Positions 9,505 through 17,902 of a DNA stretch of 45,569 nt are shown here, one piece after another. Origin of the DNA: Spirochaetaceae bacterium. Its GTDB lineage: Bacteria > Spirochaetota > Spirochaetia > SZUA-6 > DRHE01. A model generated the notes under the pieces. It had not been told where the DNA came from. It saw nothing but the letters and a program-made list of their open reading frames with translations, and did not search any database. The translations under genes and the position numbers were made by a program. The number at the start of each line of letters is the position of its first letter. Position 1 is the first letter of the stretch. The stretch spans positions 1,615,461-1,661,029 of the forward strand of contig CP070696.1 of NCBI GenBank assembly GCA_020353535.1. Reading direction: 5' to 3'.

Positions 9505-10062
9505 ATGAAAAAGAGCGTGAGAATCGGATTGATTGTAGTGGCGGTGGCAATCGTTCTGTTTGTGGCTGGCTGCACCAGCCTGCCGCCAATCGGCTCGAAG
9601 GCGCCGACCAAAGCGGTGGCCGTGCTGCGACCGCTCCAGGGGAGCACTGTGCAGGGTACTGTAACCTTCATACAGGAGGGATCCGGTGTACGGATCGTCG
9701 CTGACGTAAGTGGCCTCACACCCGGAAAACACGGCATTACCATCCACGAGTTCGGTGATTGCACAGCAGCCGACGGCTCGTCTTTGGGGGGCCATTTCAA
9801 TCCGTCCAATGTGATGCATGCCGGACCGGAGGACAAAGAGCGACACGTGGGCGATTTGGGAAACATCGAGGCGGACAAGTCGGGAAGAGCGAAGTATAAC
9901 CGGCTCGATCAGAAAATATCCCTGCACGGCCGCAACTCGATTATCGGGCGTTCAATTGTGATCAAAGAAAAAGCCGACGATTACAAAACACGGCCAGGCG
10001 GCGGCGCCGGGATGCGGATCGCCTGTGGAGTGATTGGGATCTCTTCGTTGGAAGCGGATTAG
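9505..10062 (+). CDS. Cu/Zn superoxide dismutase-like lipoprotein with a degraded copper site
   Basis: This is a 185-residue lipoprotein (lipobox VAGC, Cys23) with the Cu/Zn-SOD beta-barrel fold. By alignment with bovine SOD1, the zinc ligands are kept: His97 (GGHFNP), His105 (VMHAG), His114 and Asp117 (RHVGDLG). The disulfide cysteines (Cys86, Cys174) and the active-site Arg171 are also present. Two of the four copper ligands are not: the first His of the HxH pair is Thr79 (HGITIHEFG), and the late His of VVHEKADD is Lys154 (VIKEKADD). The codons ACC and AAA were checked in the DNA. Bacillus subtilis YojM is a known copper-poor SOD-like protein of this type. Superoxide dismutation is therefore doubtful; a structural, zinc-binding or chaperone-like role is possible. 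Confidence 0.9.
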   Translation: MKKSVRIGLIVVAVAIVLFVAGCTSLPPIGSKAPTKAVAVLRPLQGSTVQGTVTFIQEGSGVRIVADVSGLTPGKHGITIHEFGDCTAADGSSLGGHFNPSNVMHAGPEDKERHVGDLGNIEADKSGRAKYNRLDQKISLHGRNSIIGRSIVIKEKADDYKTRPGGGAGMRIACGVIGISSLEAD

Positions 10063-10092
10063 TGACCAGATAAATCGAATAGGGAGTAGAGA

Positions 10093-10395
10093 ATGGAATT
10101 CTGGGAAAGATCGAAGGACTTATTGGATCAAGGCATCATGTCATCCAAAGAAATTATCGATAAGGCGAAAGCGAAAACCAAAGAACTTGGTGAGAAAGGT
10201 GTCGCCCGTCTAGAAATTGGCCAGCTTGAAAAACAGGCGGAAAAGCGCTTCGCGCAAATAGGGCGCCAGGTATATAAGGTGCTCGTCAAGGAAGGGCAGC
10301 AGACTATCTCCAGGGGTACGGAGGAGATAAAGAAACTGCTAACGGAAGTGGATGAAATCGAGAAGCTAATCGACAGCAAGGAAAAGGCGTTATAG
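10093..10395 (+). CDS. Small helical (coiled-coil-like) protein
   Basis: This is a 100-residue, Lys/Glu-rich protein with no signal peptide, Cys motif or membrane segment. Nearly all of it should be helical: residues about 15-55 (AKAKTKELGEKG, LEIGQLEKQAEKRFAQ) and 75-98 (EEIKKLLTEVDEIEKLI) have heptad spacing. I do not recognise a named family. It is the last gene of the envelope operon, 30 bases after the SOD-like gene, with a GGGAG site before the ATG and a terminator downstream. Confidence 0.7.
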   Translation: MEFWERSKDLLDQGIMSSKEIIDKAKAKTKELGEKGVARLEIGQLEKQAEKRFAQIGRQVYKVLVKEGQQTISRGTEEIKKLLTEVDEIEKLIDSKEKAL

Positions 10396-10462
10396 AGAGG
10401 AAGGTCAGTGTTTCAGTAAATGGGAAACACTTGATTGAAAGGAGTTGCGCGAATGCGTTTCA

Positions 10463-10500
10463 GGGGCTGTGATGGCGACTGTCACAGCCCCGTTACTTTT
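10463..10500 (+). terminator. Rho-independent terminator of the envelope operon
   Basis: GGGGCTGTGA (10463-10472) and TCACAGCCCC (10482-10491) form a perfect 10-base stem with a 9-base loop, followed by a T-rich tail (GTTACTTTT). The rest of the gap up to 10643 holds TTGACA at 10536-10541 with no well-spaced -10 box, and a strong AAAGGAGGAGG ribosome site before 10644. Confidence 0.8.
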
Positions 10501-10643
10501 ATATGTACGAATGTGGATTCGCCTGGTGTAATTCATTGACAATATATTATGCATGCACCAAAGTTATAGGGAACTCAAGTAGAGCTGTGAGGCTCTCTAG
10601 GCTGTAGGGGATCTAATAGGTCAGCAGGAAAGGAGGAGGACAA

Positions 10644-11576
10644 ATGATGCTTTCCGTGCAGGATATCTACAGCGAGGTACAGTCAAGGCGTGTGGAAAGC
10701 GCTGAGGACTACGTGCTCAAGAAATACCTCAAAAAGGTGAACAAGCAGACGAACCGCGTGGTGATCCTCTATGCGTCGGCATTCACGGAGAAGGAGACCG
10801 CTGGCAGGGTGCTCCAGATCAACCGGCAGGACGCCAGCTGCTTCACTGCGGTTTCCTCCGGGATGGAGAGCCGGGAGCTGGATCTGATTCTGCACAGCCC
10901 CGGCGGCTCGGTGGAGGCCACGGAACAGATCGTGGCCTACCTGCGACGACGCTACCATCATATCCGGGTAATCGTTCCCCTGTGCGCATTGTCGACGGCC
11001 ACGCTTCTATGCTGCGCGGCAGATGAGGTCCTGATGGCCGAGCATGCAGCTCTGGGGCCGATCGATCCGCTGGTGAACTGGTCCCATCAGGGCGGTACCT
11101 ACTCGGCCACAGCCCACGACATCATCAAAGAATATTCGATCGCGCAGAGAAACATCAACAACAAGAAAAACGATCCCGTCCTGTGGGTGGAGAGGCTGAA
11201 CGCCTACCCGCCGGGACTGCTGGCGACCTGCAAGTCTCAGATCCAGATGTGCTGGGACCTGGCGAAAAACTGGCTGGGGCGCTACATGTTCCACGGGGAA
11301 GAAAACGCGGCTCAAAAAGCGGAGAGTGTCGCAACTTGGCTTTCGGATCTGCGGGGCTTCACCGGCAGCAGAAGGCCGATCAGCCAGGCCCAGGCGGCGG
11401 CGAAAGGCATGAAGGTGGATCTGCTGGACACCGAAGAATCTCTACTGGAGAACGTGATGGCGGTGTTCTACGCCGGATTGGTCAAGTTCCAGACAGGGGA
11501 CTGTGTGAAGATCGTTGAGGATCAAAACGGCAAAGGCTGCACGGTGGGAGCCCGGATGTTTCCTGGCCCCATGTGA
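10644..11576 (+). CDS. Serine dehydrogenase proteinase-like protein (ClpP/crotonase fold)
   Basis: This 310-residue protein matches the SDH-proteinase family (SppA/ClpP superfamily, PF01972 type). The visible family pattern is LDLILHSPGGSVEATEQIV (about residues 80-98), then PLCALSTATLLCCAADEVL and ALGPIDPLV. The Ser in ALSTAT matches the catalytic Ser of the family's AMSAGT motif, although Gly is replaced by Ala nearby. There is no signal peptide or membrane helix, so it should be cytosolic. Relatives degrade or process proteins, but physiological substrates are mostly unknown. A start one codon later (ATGATG) is equally possible. It is convergent with mtfA and probably transcribed alone. 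Confidence 0.87.
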   Translation: MMLSVQDIYSEVQSRRVESAEDYVLKKYLKKVNKQTNRVVILYASAFTEKETAGRVLQINRQDASCFTAVSSGMESRELDLILHSPGGSVEATEQIVAYLRRRYHHIRVIVPLCALSTATLLCCAADEVLMAEHAALGPIDPLVNWSHQGGTYSATAHDIIKEYSIAQRNINNKKNDPVLWVERLNAYPPGLLATCKSQIQMCWDLAKNWLGRYMFHGEENAAQKAESVATWLSDLRGFTGSRRPISQAQAAAKGMKVDLLDTEESLLENVMAVFYAGLVKFQTGDCVKIVEDQNGKGCTVGARMFPGPM

Positions 11577-11610
11577 AGAAACGTAGCGATGCGCACGGAG
11601 CCAACGAATT

Positions 11611-12369
11611 TTACAATCGCTGCCCTGGATCCTGGCGGTAGAACTGCACCAGCAGGTCATGAACATCGGGGTACTCTCGCTGCAGGAAATTGGGCTGCTC
11701 GAAAAAAAGCTCGCTGACCACGGCGAAGAACTCTCCCGCGTTTTCCAGGGCGTAAGGGTCGACGGCCGTCCGCAGTCCCCTGCGGATGCGATGTTCCAGA
11801 TCCTGGAAGGCCGCCAAAAAAACATCCCGCCAAAATTGGGGGCTCATTCCGGCATGAAGTTCGGGACGGCCGTTGATCGCGCCGTCGAGCAGGTCGAGGC
11901 GGTGGGCCGCCTCATGGATGACCACGTTGAAACCGTCGGCCCAACCGGAGTCTTCCACATCCTCCCAGGACAATACCACCGGTCCCTTATTCCAGGACTG
12001 GCCGATGTCCTGCTCCTTCCACTCGTGAACCACGCCTGACCGATCGACCTGGCGTCTGTTTTGGGTAAATCGCTTGGGCACGACAACGATCGTTTTCCAA
12101 TTCCGGTACCAGCTCAATCCCAGATTTAGAATGGGCAGGCAGGCCTGAATGGCGATAACCGCTTTCATGGCGTCCATCATGTTCAGACCGTCCGCCTCCT
12201 CGAAGGTCTTCTTCTCCAGGAACAAAACAACCAGCTCTTTTAGACGCTCCAGGTCTGTTGTATCCAGACCGGATAGGATCGGGTGGTGTTCGAGCAGCCA
12301 CAGCCAGTCCGCTTCGATCAGGTTGGTGAGAACGAGATGCCGACGTCGAGCCGGTCGAAAAATATTCAT
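11611..12369 (-). CDS. mtfA: Mlc titration factor A (MtfA) zinc peptidase
   Basis: This 252-residue protein resembles E. coli MtfA along its whole length. Shared segments include PILNLGLSWY, SGVVHEWKEQ, GQSWNKGPVVLSW, GFNVVIHEAAH and the ending QFYRQDPGQRL. The zinc-peptidase motif HEAAH is at residues 152-156, with a third ligand Glu at about 213 (AGEFFAV). In enterobacteria MtfA binds the PTS glucose repressor Mlc and relieves its repression, and it also has aminopeptidase activity. I placed the start at ATG 12369 (MNIFRPARR); the frame is open further upstream but there it only overlaps the decayed permease. It lies 11 bases after the permease and may have been cotranscribed with it. Unlike its upstream neighbours it is intact. 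Confidence 0.9.
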   Translation of the reverse strand: MNIFRPARRRHLVLTNLIEADWLWLLEHHPILSGLDTTDLERLKELVVLFLEKKTFEEADGLNMMDAMKAVIAIQACLPILNLGLSWYRNWKTIVVVPKRFTQNRRQVDRSGVVHEWKEQDIGQSWNKGPVVLSWEDVEDSGWADGFNVVIHEAAHRLDLLDGAINGRPELHAGMSPQFWRDVFLAAFQDLEHRIRRGLRTAVDPYALENAGEFFAVVSELFFEQPNFLQREYPDVHDLLVQFYRQDPGQRL

Positions 12370-12380
12370 TTCAGGGGTGG

Positions 12381-13555
12381 TTACGGTACCAGAAAATAGC
12401 GCAGCAACACGTAGGCGGAGGAAGACGCCAGACTGATCAGGGTGAACAGGGCACCGTACTTTGTGAACTCCATGAAGGTAATCCGGTAGCCGTTTTTCTG
12501 GGCCAGGCCGGCGGATACCACGTTCGCCGAAGCCCCGACCAGCGTACCGTTTCCGCCCAGGCAGGCGCCCAGTGAGAGTGCCCACCACAGCGGATCACGA
12601 TGATCGTCGTGGATTTGATATTTCCACCGGTCAGGCCGAGAAGGAATTGGGCCAACGTCTCGATGATGCCCAGCTTGACCAGTCCTCCGACTAGGATGAA
12701 CAGGCCGATGAAAAAGAACAGGGTCGCCCACTCAACCTCCAGGAAAACTTTTTCGACCTCGTGTCTTTCGGTGATGACCATCAGCAGGAAGGCTCCGCTC
12801 AGCGCGACCACCGAGACCTCCACCCGCAGCGCATCGTGCAGCAGGAAACCGGCGATCACGAGGGACAGGACAATCATCGACCGTATCAGCAGGGGACGAT
12901 TCTCGATCGCCCGTCCCTCGTTGAAACTGATGCGCGCTTTGCGGGGCGCGGACACCTTCAGCTTCCGGCGGAACAGAAGAAAGGCGAAGCCGCTGAAAGC
13001 CAGCAGGATGATCACGACCACAGGAGTGAGATTGAGCAGAAAATCAACAAAGGAAAGACGGGCTGCACTGCCGATGATGATATTCGGAGGATCTCCGATC
13101 AGGGTTGCCGTCCCCCCAATATTGGAGGCCATGGCGCAACAGATCAGAAAGGGTACAGGTGTAATGTCCAGTTCCACCGCTAATAGAATCGTCACCGGAG
13201 CGATGATTAGGATTGTTGTAACATTGTCGAGAAATGCGGAAAAGAGGGCTGTAATCAGGGATAGGAGCACGAGAATGCGTACCGGTTCGCCTCGGGCGAA
13301 CTTTGCCGCCTTTATGGCAACGAACTGGAACGCCCCCGAACGCCGGGTGATGGCGACGATGATCATCATCCCTACCAACAGAAAGATGACATTCCAGTCG
13401 ATGATGGAATACCCCTCCTTGGAGTCCAGGATATGGAGGAAGAGAAATACCGCGGCGCCGATGACGGCGGCGATCGTTTTATGTACTAGTTCGGTAGCGA
13501 TGAGGATATAGGTACCGACAAACACGGCTACGGCGATCCAGGTGACGGCACTCAA
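12381..13555 (-). pseudogene. ArsB/NhaD-type ion permease, internally deleted and frameshifted
   Basis: This multi-spanning membrane protein belongs to the ion-transporter superfamily (ArsB, NhaD, P-protein, SLC13-like). Typical motifs are present: FLDNVTTILIIAPVT, ASNIGGTATLIGDPPN and LFFFIGLFILVGGL. After GGNIKSTTIIV the sequence jumps at about 12595-12600 into DPLWWALSLGACLGGNGT in another frame and then runs to a natural end (LLRYFLVP, TAA at 12381). Relatives have about 40 more residues between these points, including the second DN-I-P membrane motif. A block was therefore lost, and its length was not a multiple of three. A TTG at 13555 after GGGGA is the best remaining start. The second half-site of transport is missing, so the product should not work. 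Confidence 0.85.
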
Positions 13556-13559
13556 GCGC

Positions 13560-14362
13560 TCATCCCCGTAAGATCCGCCCCACGATCTCCTGGGCACAGA
13601 GGAGGCCGACGATCCTTCCCTCCTGGACGACCGGCAGGCAGTCCCTCCTGTTTCGTGTGAGTTGGAGGACCGCCTCCACAATCGGCGTTGACGGTTGCAG
13701 ATGAGGACCGTATCGGTGTACTGAGGAAGTCCCGCGCGCAGTACATCGAGGATGCTGACCTCGCCAACAAAACCACCCTCGCTGTCCATCACCGCCGCGT
13801 AGCCCACTCTCTTTTCGTAGAACAGATCTGCAAGTTCCCGGAGGAAGGCCTGCGGAGAAATCGTCGGCACGTCCGTCAACATCACATCCCCTACAGTCAC
13901 CCGTTCTCTTACCATAATTGCAGCCTCTTCGAGGGAGTGCACGAACTCAAGAGCGCTCCTGGCCTCCAGCAGTCGGTTGAAAAGGGCGGTGTCTTGGGAG
14001 ATCTTGATGAAAGCCGCCAGAGCGTTCAGATAGATGCTGGAGGGCACTCGGGAGGTCAGCATCAAGACGATCATGCGGACCGGGACCCCTTCCATGGGAA
14101 GCGCTTGGGCGGGCACGCAGACTCCGATCAGCAGGTCCTCGAAGTCGTCCAACCGGGCATGGGGGACGGCGATGCCCGTTGGAAATACGATGCCGCCTAG
14201 ACTGCTGCGCTGTTCCACTGCACGGGTGACAGCCTCCAGATCAAGAATCGCCGGTGTGTGCTTTTGAAAGTGTTCCAGCAGGCGCCGGATAACTTCGTTT
14301 TCGCTGTACATCTTGCTCCTTAGGTGGACGAATTGCGGTTCTATGAGATCGGATAGAAGCAT
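13560..14362 (-). pseudogene. PTS EIIA-like plus CBS-domain protein, frameshifted
   Basis: The N-terminal half is a PTS fructose/nitrogen-type EIIA domain (opening LLSDLIEPQFVHLRSK, then FPTGIAVPHARLDD with the phosphorylatable His). A CBS pair follows (VTVGDVMLTDVPTISP, GYAAVMDSEGGFVGEVSILD). At about 13703-13711 the frame breaks in the linker of the CBS pair. Reading one base over gives HLQPSTPIVEAV, LQLTRNRRDCLPVVQ and EGRIVGLLCAQEIVGRILRG, then TGA at 13560-13562. One missing base explains this. I placed the start at ATG 14362 by domain homology; ATG 14311 has a better TAAGGAG site but would cut the EIIA fold. It probably regulated the permease directly downstream by phosphorylation and nucleotide sensing (inference from gene order). 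Confidence 0.85.
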
Positions 14363-14448
14363 GAGCCTATCATACGCCAAATCGATCCACCCAGAAAGTG
14401 GATCAATCGGGAACCCGGATGCACATTCTTCTTGTTCGAATCCTGTCT

Positions 14449-16112
14449 CTACAATTTAATCTGCGTACCCAATTCGACCACCCGGTTGGGCGGAAGCTGG
14501 TAGTAGCCACTGCTCTGATGGATATTCTTGTGCAGGAAGGAGAAAATCTTGAGGCGCCAGCGTCGAAAAAGACCGCTTGTTTCGACGAGGATCGTCTCCC
14601 TGCCCATGAAATATGTAGTATCCATGAGATTGTACTCCCATCCGCAGATGCGCACCTGCTTTAAAAGTGGGGAATATTTGGCTTCTCCATGAAACCGTAC
14701 CGGGCGAGGATCCGTACAAATCCTTACCCTAGGTGTTCTATCTCGGTGCGCTCACTTTTGGCGACTCTGGGAATACGAGCCGTTTGAACCTACATAAGGA
14801 GTACCCAGCTGTGAACGATTTTGTTGTGCTTGATATTGTGGAGCAGGGGCTGGGGGATGAGATCCTTCAGGCCCCCCAGATACACCGCGGTGCCTGGGAC
14901 ACGGATTGATGGATTACGAATCAGATCCTGAAGGAACAGAGTCAAAATCGTGGTGATGGCCATCGTGGTTGATACCGCTACTCCATAGGCGGCCGCCAGG
15001 TTAGCGGATGAGCGGAAAAACAGCACCAGGAGCGATGCGGCAATGAACAGTATCCAGTTCATCCAGGGAACGTACACCTGACCGATTTCAAGGGGCGAGG
15101 AATGTTGGATCTTCATTCGAGGGCTGTAATCCAGTTGAACCGCTTGGTGTGTCAGGGAAAACACCCCTGAGATCACGGCCTGGGAAGCGATAACAGTAGC
15201 AACTGTTGCGATAACAACCAAGGGGACGAGTCGCCACGAAGGCACCAGGTGGTAAAATGGATTCGCTGTGGCCGTCGGAGTTCGGATCAACAGGGCGCCC
15301 TGACCGAGGTAGTTCAGCACGAGGGCAGGAAAGACCAGGACGAACCATGCCAAACGGATGGGGGATTTTCCAAAATGGCCGATATCGGCGTACATCATTT
15401 CTGCACCGGTAACCACCAAGAAAACAGCACCGAGTACGAAAAATCCCCAAAGACGGTTCAACATGAAAAAACGTGCTGCATAATACGGATTGAACGCGAT
15501 CAGTTCGCCCGGGCTCTCAATGATGCGAAAGAGGCCGAGTAAAGACAGGAGTACGAACCACACCAGCATAATCGGGCCGAAAGCTGCTCCGATCCTAGCG
15601 GTTCCCCGTCTTTGCACGGCAAACAGAACGAAAAGGATTGCCAGGGTCAGGGGGATCGTGTAGGGAGTGAAAACCGGAGTTATGACCTCCAACCCTTCCA
15701 CCGCACTCAGAACCGAGATAGCTGGAGTGATCATCCCATCCCCGAAAAGCAGCGCCGCGCCGAATATCCCAAGCCCGACTACCGGAAGCACGACACGGGA
15801 GCCCGTCCTTCGATGGGAAACGAGCAGAGCCATAAGGGATAATATTCCCCCTTCGCCCTTGTTGTCGGCATTCATGACCACAGCCACGTATTTGGCAGAA
15901 ACCACAATGATCAGGGACCAAATTATAGTGGAAAGAACGCCGAGGATGTTTTCGGGATTTGCCTCTATTCCGTACAGACCATTGAAGCAAGCCCGCATGG
16001 CATACAGCGGGCTCGTCCCGATGTCACCGAATACGATTCCAAGAGCTGTGAGGGACAGTGTGTACAGGCGACGATTGTCGGCATTTCGGTTCCGTTGTTT
16101 TTCAGTGAACAT
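14449..16112 (-). pseudogene. kup: Kup-type potassium transporter, multiply disrupted
   Basis: The first 393 codons are a good Kup/KUP transporter (LGIVFGDIGTSPLYA, ADNKGEGGILSLMAL, FGDGMITPAISVLSA, NPFYHLVP). At about 14933 ITTILTLF passes directly into LQDLIRNPSIRVPGT, in frame. Relatives have roughly 65-80 more residues there, covering the last membrane helices and the GGWFPL region. Three more breaks follow. TAG at about 14790 comes after HSWVLLM. A TAA occurs inside what reads EIEHLG, stop, GFVRILARYGFMEKP. Near 14660 a stop and frame change separate this from the C-terminus (MDTTYFMGRETILVE to NRVVELGTQIKL, TAG at 14449). The order of segments is that of an intact kup, so this is one gene decayed in place. 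Potassium uptake by it should be lost. Confidence 0.92.
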
Positions 16113-16551
16113 TTTTCATCCAGCCGACGATATCCTTCAACTGCCTGTTTTGTACCTGAATGGATTACAGCAATGATTTTACATGGAAGAACATAGCGAT
16201 GAACCGGTCACGGACTGCTTCGCTTAATCCTTGAAACTGAAGGTGAAGACATTCACCCCCATGTTTTGTCCCAACTACCATGGCTGCAAATGTCACGTGT
16301 TCTCTTTACCAATTTTGCCTTATGCTCAGTATTAATCAACTCCGGTATCTGCACAAGAACAAAACAACAAACATTTATTTTACCTGGGTGAAAATATTAA
16401 TAGCTTACTGCAGACGGTAGCCGATATCTCAACGTTGAATGGTACTCGCTCGCCAACTATACTGTGTTCATGATTGCACGTTCGATTCTGTTCTCTATGG
16501 CGACGATCGCTTTCAAGTAAAGGCACATCATCGCAGCTAGAGAGGGGCATC
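16113..16551. other. Long intergenic gap between kup remnant and outer-membrane gene
   Basis: The two flanking genes are divergent. No coding frame with recognisable features was seen. The kup-proximal 320 bases show nothing I can name; the right part holds the promoter listed at 16435. Confidence 0.5.
16435..16463 (+). promoter_or_regulatory. Sigma-70-type promoter for the outer-membrane barrel gene
   Basis: TTGAAT at 16435-16440 is separated by 17 bases from TATACT at 16458-16463. It lies about 90 bases before the ATG at 16552. Confidence 0.6.
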
Positions 16552-17736
16552 ATGATTTTTGAGTCTAATGGTAAAAGAAGACTGTACCTGATCGCTCTGT
16601 GTTTCGTATATGCTTTTTTCACGCTGAGCGCAAGCCGGTCGGAATGCCAGGAACAAAAGGAGGAACCTCAACGAACGGTTTCGCTGTCAACCCTGGAAGC
16701 CAAGGTCAATCCTCACTTTGAATTTACACTTCCGAGCGGAAACATATCGGAACGGATCGAGCAACAGTTCAATAACCTGCACACCGTTTTCGACCTCAAC
16801 TTCAACTTTCTCAACAGCAGCGTCGATGCCGGCGTAACTTTTGCATATCCCTTGGGTTTCTTTGTTCCCGGGATTCGCTTTTACCAAAATGTGGACCTCG
16901 AGAACCTGGTTGCCCCTCAATTACAAGGAGGGGAGCTGACCTTGCTGCCTGCAGAGAAGTATGTGTCCAGAATCCGGGGTATCGAACTGGATTTTGTTTT
17001 CAACGTCACCCCCGTCTTTTCGATCATCCCTTCATTCCTGATGAACGACACCTTTAAAGGCAGTTTCACTACAGGTTTATCCCTGGATGAAGGAATCGAC
17101 TGGATTGCTAGGATGAGCTTTGCCGTGGATTCCGGGCGATCCCAGCCGGAAGGATCTCCCGTTCCCGATAATCGAGTGGCTTTTAGCTCCGCAATCGACA
17201 CTCGCTTTCGGAACAGCCTCACAAATCCGGTAAGTATCGACCACAACAATACCCTGCAGACGACCCACCAACTCCGGGAGCGGGTATTCATCACTGAAAC
17301 GCTCGGATTCAACTACCCAATGTACACCTGGCATAAGGATATCAGCAGTTTCTACAGTCTGGGCGGTTTCGATAGCTTGAGGGGATACCCGTATGGGTCT
17401 ATCGCCGCCTTCCGGTATGTGCTGAATAGATTCGATTTGGGTGTTGCCGTCTTTCGGAATGCACAGATTAAAATCAAGCTGGGGAAACGCAGAGCAACCA
17501 TAGGTGATTATAGATTGTTCTTCATACTAGACGGCTTGCTGACACAAAATCACCTGAGTTGGGACTCCCCGGTGAATACTTACGGTGGTGGGGGAGGAGG
17601 GTTTGTGTTTCTCATAAGTGGAGAAAGGCAACAGCACATTAAGGTTTCTACGTATATCGTGCAGCCTATCGAAGCGCAGATGTTCCCAATCTTTTACTTC
17701 CAGACGAGCTTTTTCAATTTCGAGAAGAGGATCTGA
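16552..17736 (+). CDS. Outer-membrane beta-barrel protein of the Omp85/surface-antigen type
   Basis: This 394-residue protein has an N-terminal signal (GKRRLYLIALCFVYAFF, probable cleavage near SECQ). A long series of alternating beta strands follows. The segment YSLGGFDSLRGYPYG (about residues 265-280) matches the conserved loop-6 GGxxxLRGY motif of Omp85/BamA/FhaC barrels. There is little room for POTRA domains before the barrel, which begins by about residue 45. It is therefore a short, POTRA-less barrel rather than BamA itself. I chose ATG 16552 because AGAGAGGGG precedes it and the signal peptide follows at once; the open frame extends to 16474 without a plausible site. The function is unknown. 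The CusRS-like regulators 166 bases downstream have their own likely promoter. Confidence 0.72.
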   Translation: MIFESNGKRRLYLIALCFVYAFFTLSASRSECQEQKEEPQRTVSLSTLEAKVNPHFEFTLPSGNISERIEQQFNNLHTVFDLNFNFLNSSVDAGVTFAYPLGFFVPGIRFYQNVDLENLVAPQLQGGELTLLPAEKYVSRIRGIELDFVFNVTPVFSIIPSFLMNDTFKGSFTTGLSLDEGIDWIARMSFAVDSGRSQPEGSPVPDNRVAFSSAIDTRFRNSLTNPVSIDHNNTLQTTHQLRERVFITETLGFNYPMYTWHKDISSFYSLGGFDSLRGYPYGSIAAFRYVLNRFDLGVAVFRNAQIKIKLGKRRATIGDYRLFFILDGLLTQNHLSWDSPVNTYGGGGGGFVFLISGERQQHIKVSTYIVQPIEAQMFPIFYFQTSFFNFEKRI

Positions 17737-17793
17737 TTTGCGTACATATAATCGCCTGTGAAGCTGCCCGGCTGCAGCGGTTTGCCCCGGAGC

Positions 17794-17820
17794 GATCAAT
17801 TCACGTCCTCGTGATTGATC
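17794..17820. other. Imperfect inverted repeat between barrel and regulator genes
   Basis: GATCAATTCACG (17794-17805) pairs with CGTGATTGATC (17810-17820) with one bulged T. It overlaps the -35 box of the following promoter, so it could be an operator for the two-component genes. It could also end the barrel transcript, but there is no T run. Confidence 0.4.
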
Positions 17821-17844
17821 GTCTTAAGCGGTCTGCACTATACT
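17815..17844 (+). promoter_or_regulatory. Sigma-70-type promoter of the two-component operon
   Basis: TTGATC at 17815-17820 is separated by 18 bases from TATACT at 17839-17844, about 60 bases before the response-regulator ATG. The -35 box is the right arm of the inverted repeat. Confidence 0.55.
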
Positions 17845-17902
17845 CGGGAGGACGGTCGAAATCGTCAAGTCCTTTGGGCAAAAGCATCTGCGAGAATCCA
17901 GC

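Noticed and set aside
9181..9927. 248-codon minus-strand frame across two lipoprotein genes
   Set aside because: It spans two genes with strong evidence on the plus strand.
10536..10570. Promoter TTGACA with TTATAG before the SDH-proteinase gene
   Set aside because: The spacing is about 22 bases, too long for a normal sigma-70 promoter; no better -10 box was found.
12600..13511. 303-codon plus-strand frame opposite the permease
   Set aside because: It is basic and repetitive; the minus strand has clear permease motifs.
12437..14380. The EIIA-CBS and permease reading as one natural 647-residue fusion
   Set aside because: The join is out of frame with the CBS domain. The other frame completes the CBS pair and ends in a stop just before the permease, so these are two genes with a frameshift in the first.
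14790..16112. A genuine short Kup of 440 residues
   Set aside because: The remaining C-terminal segments follow in the correct order after the stop, and a large inner block is missing.
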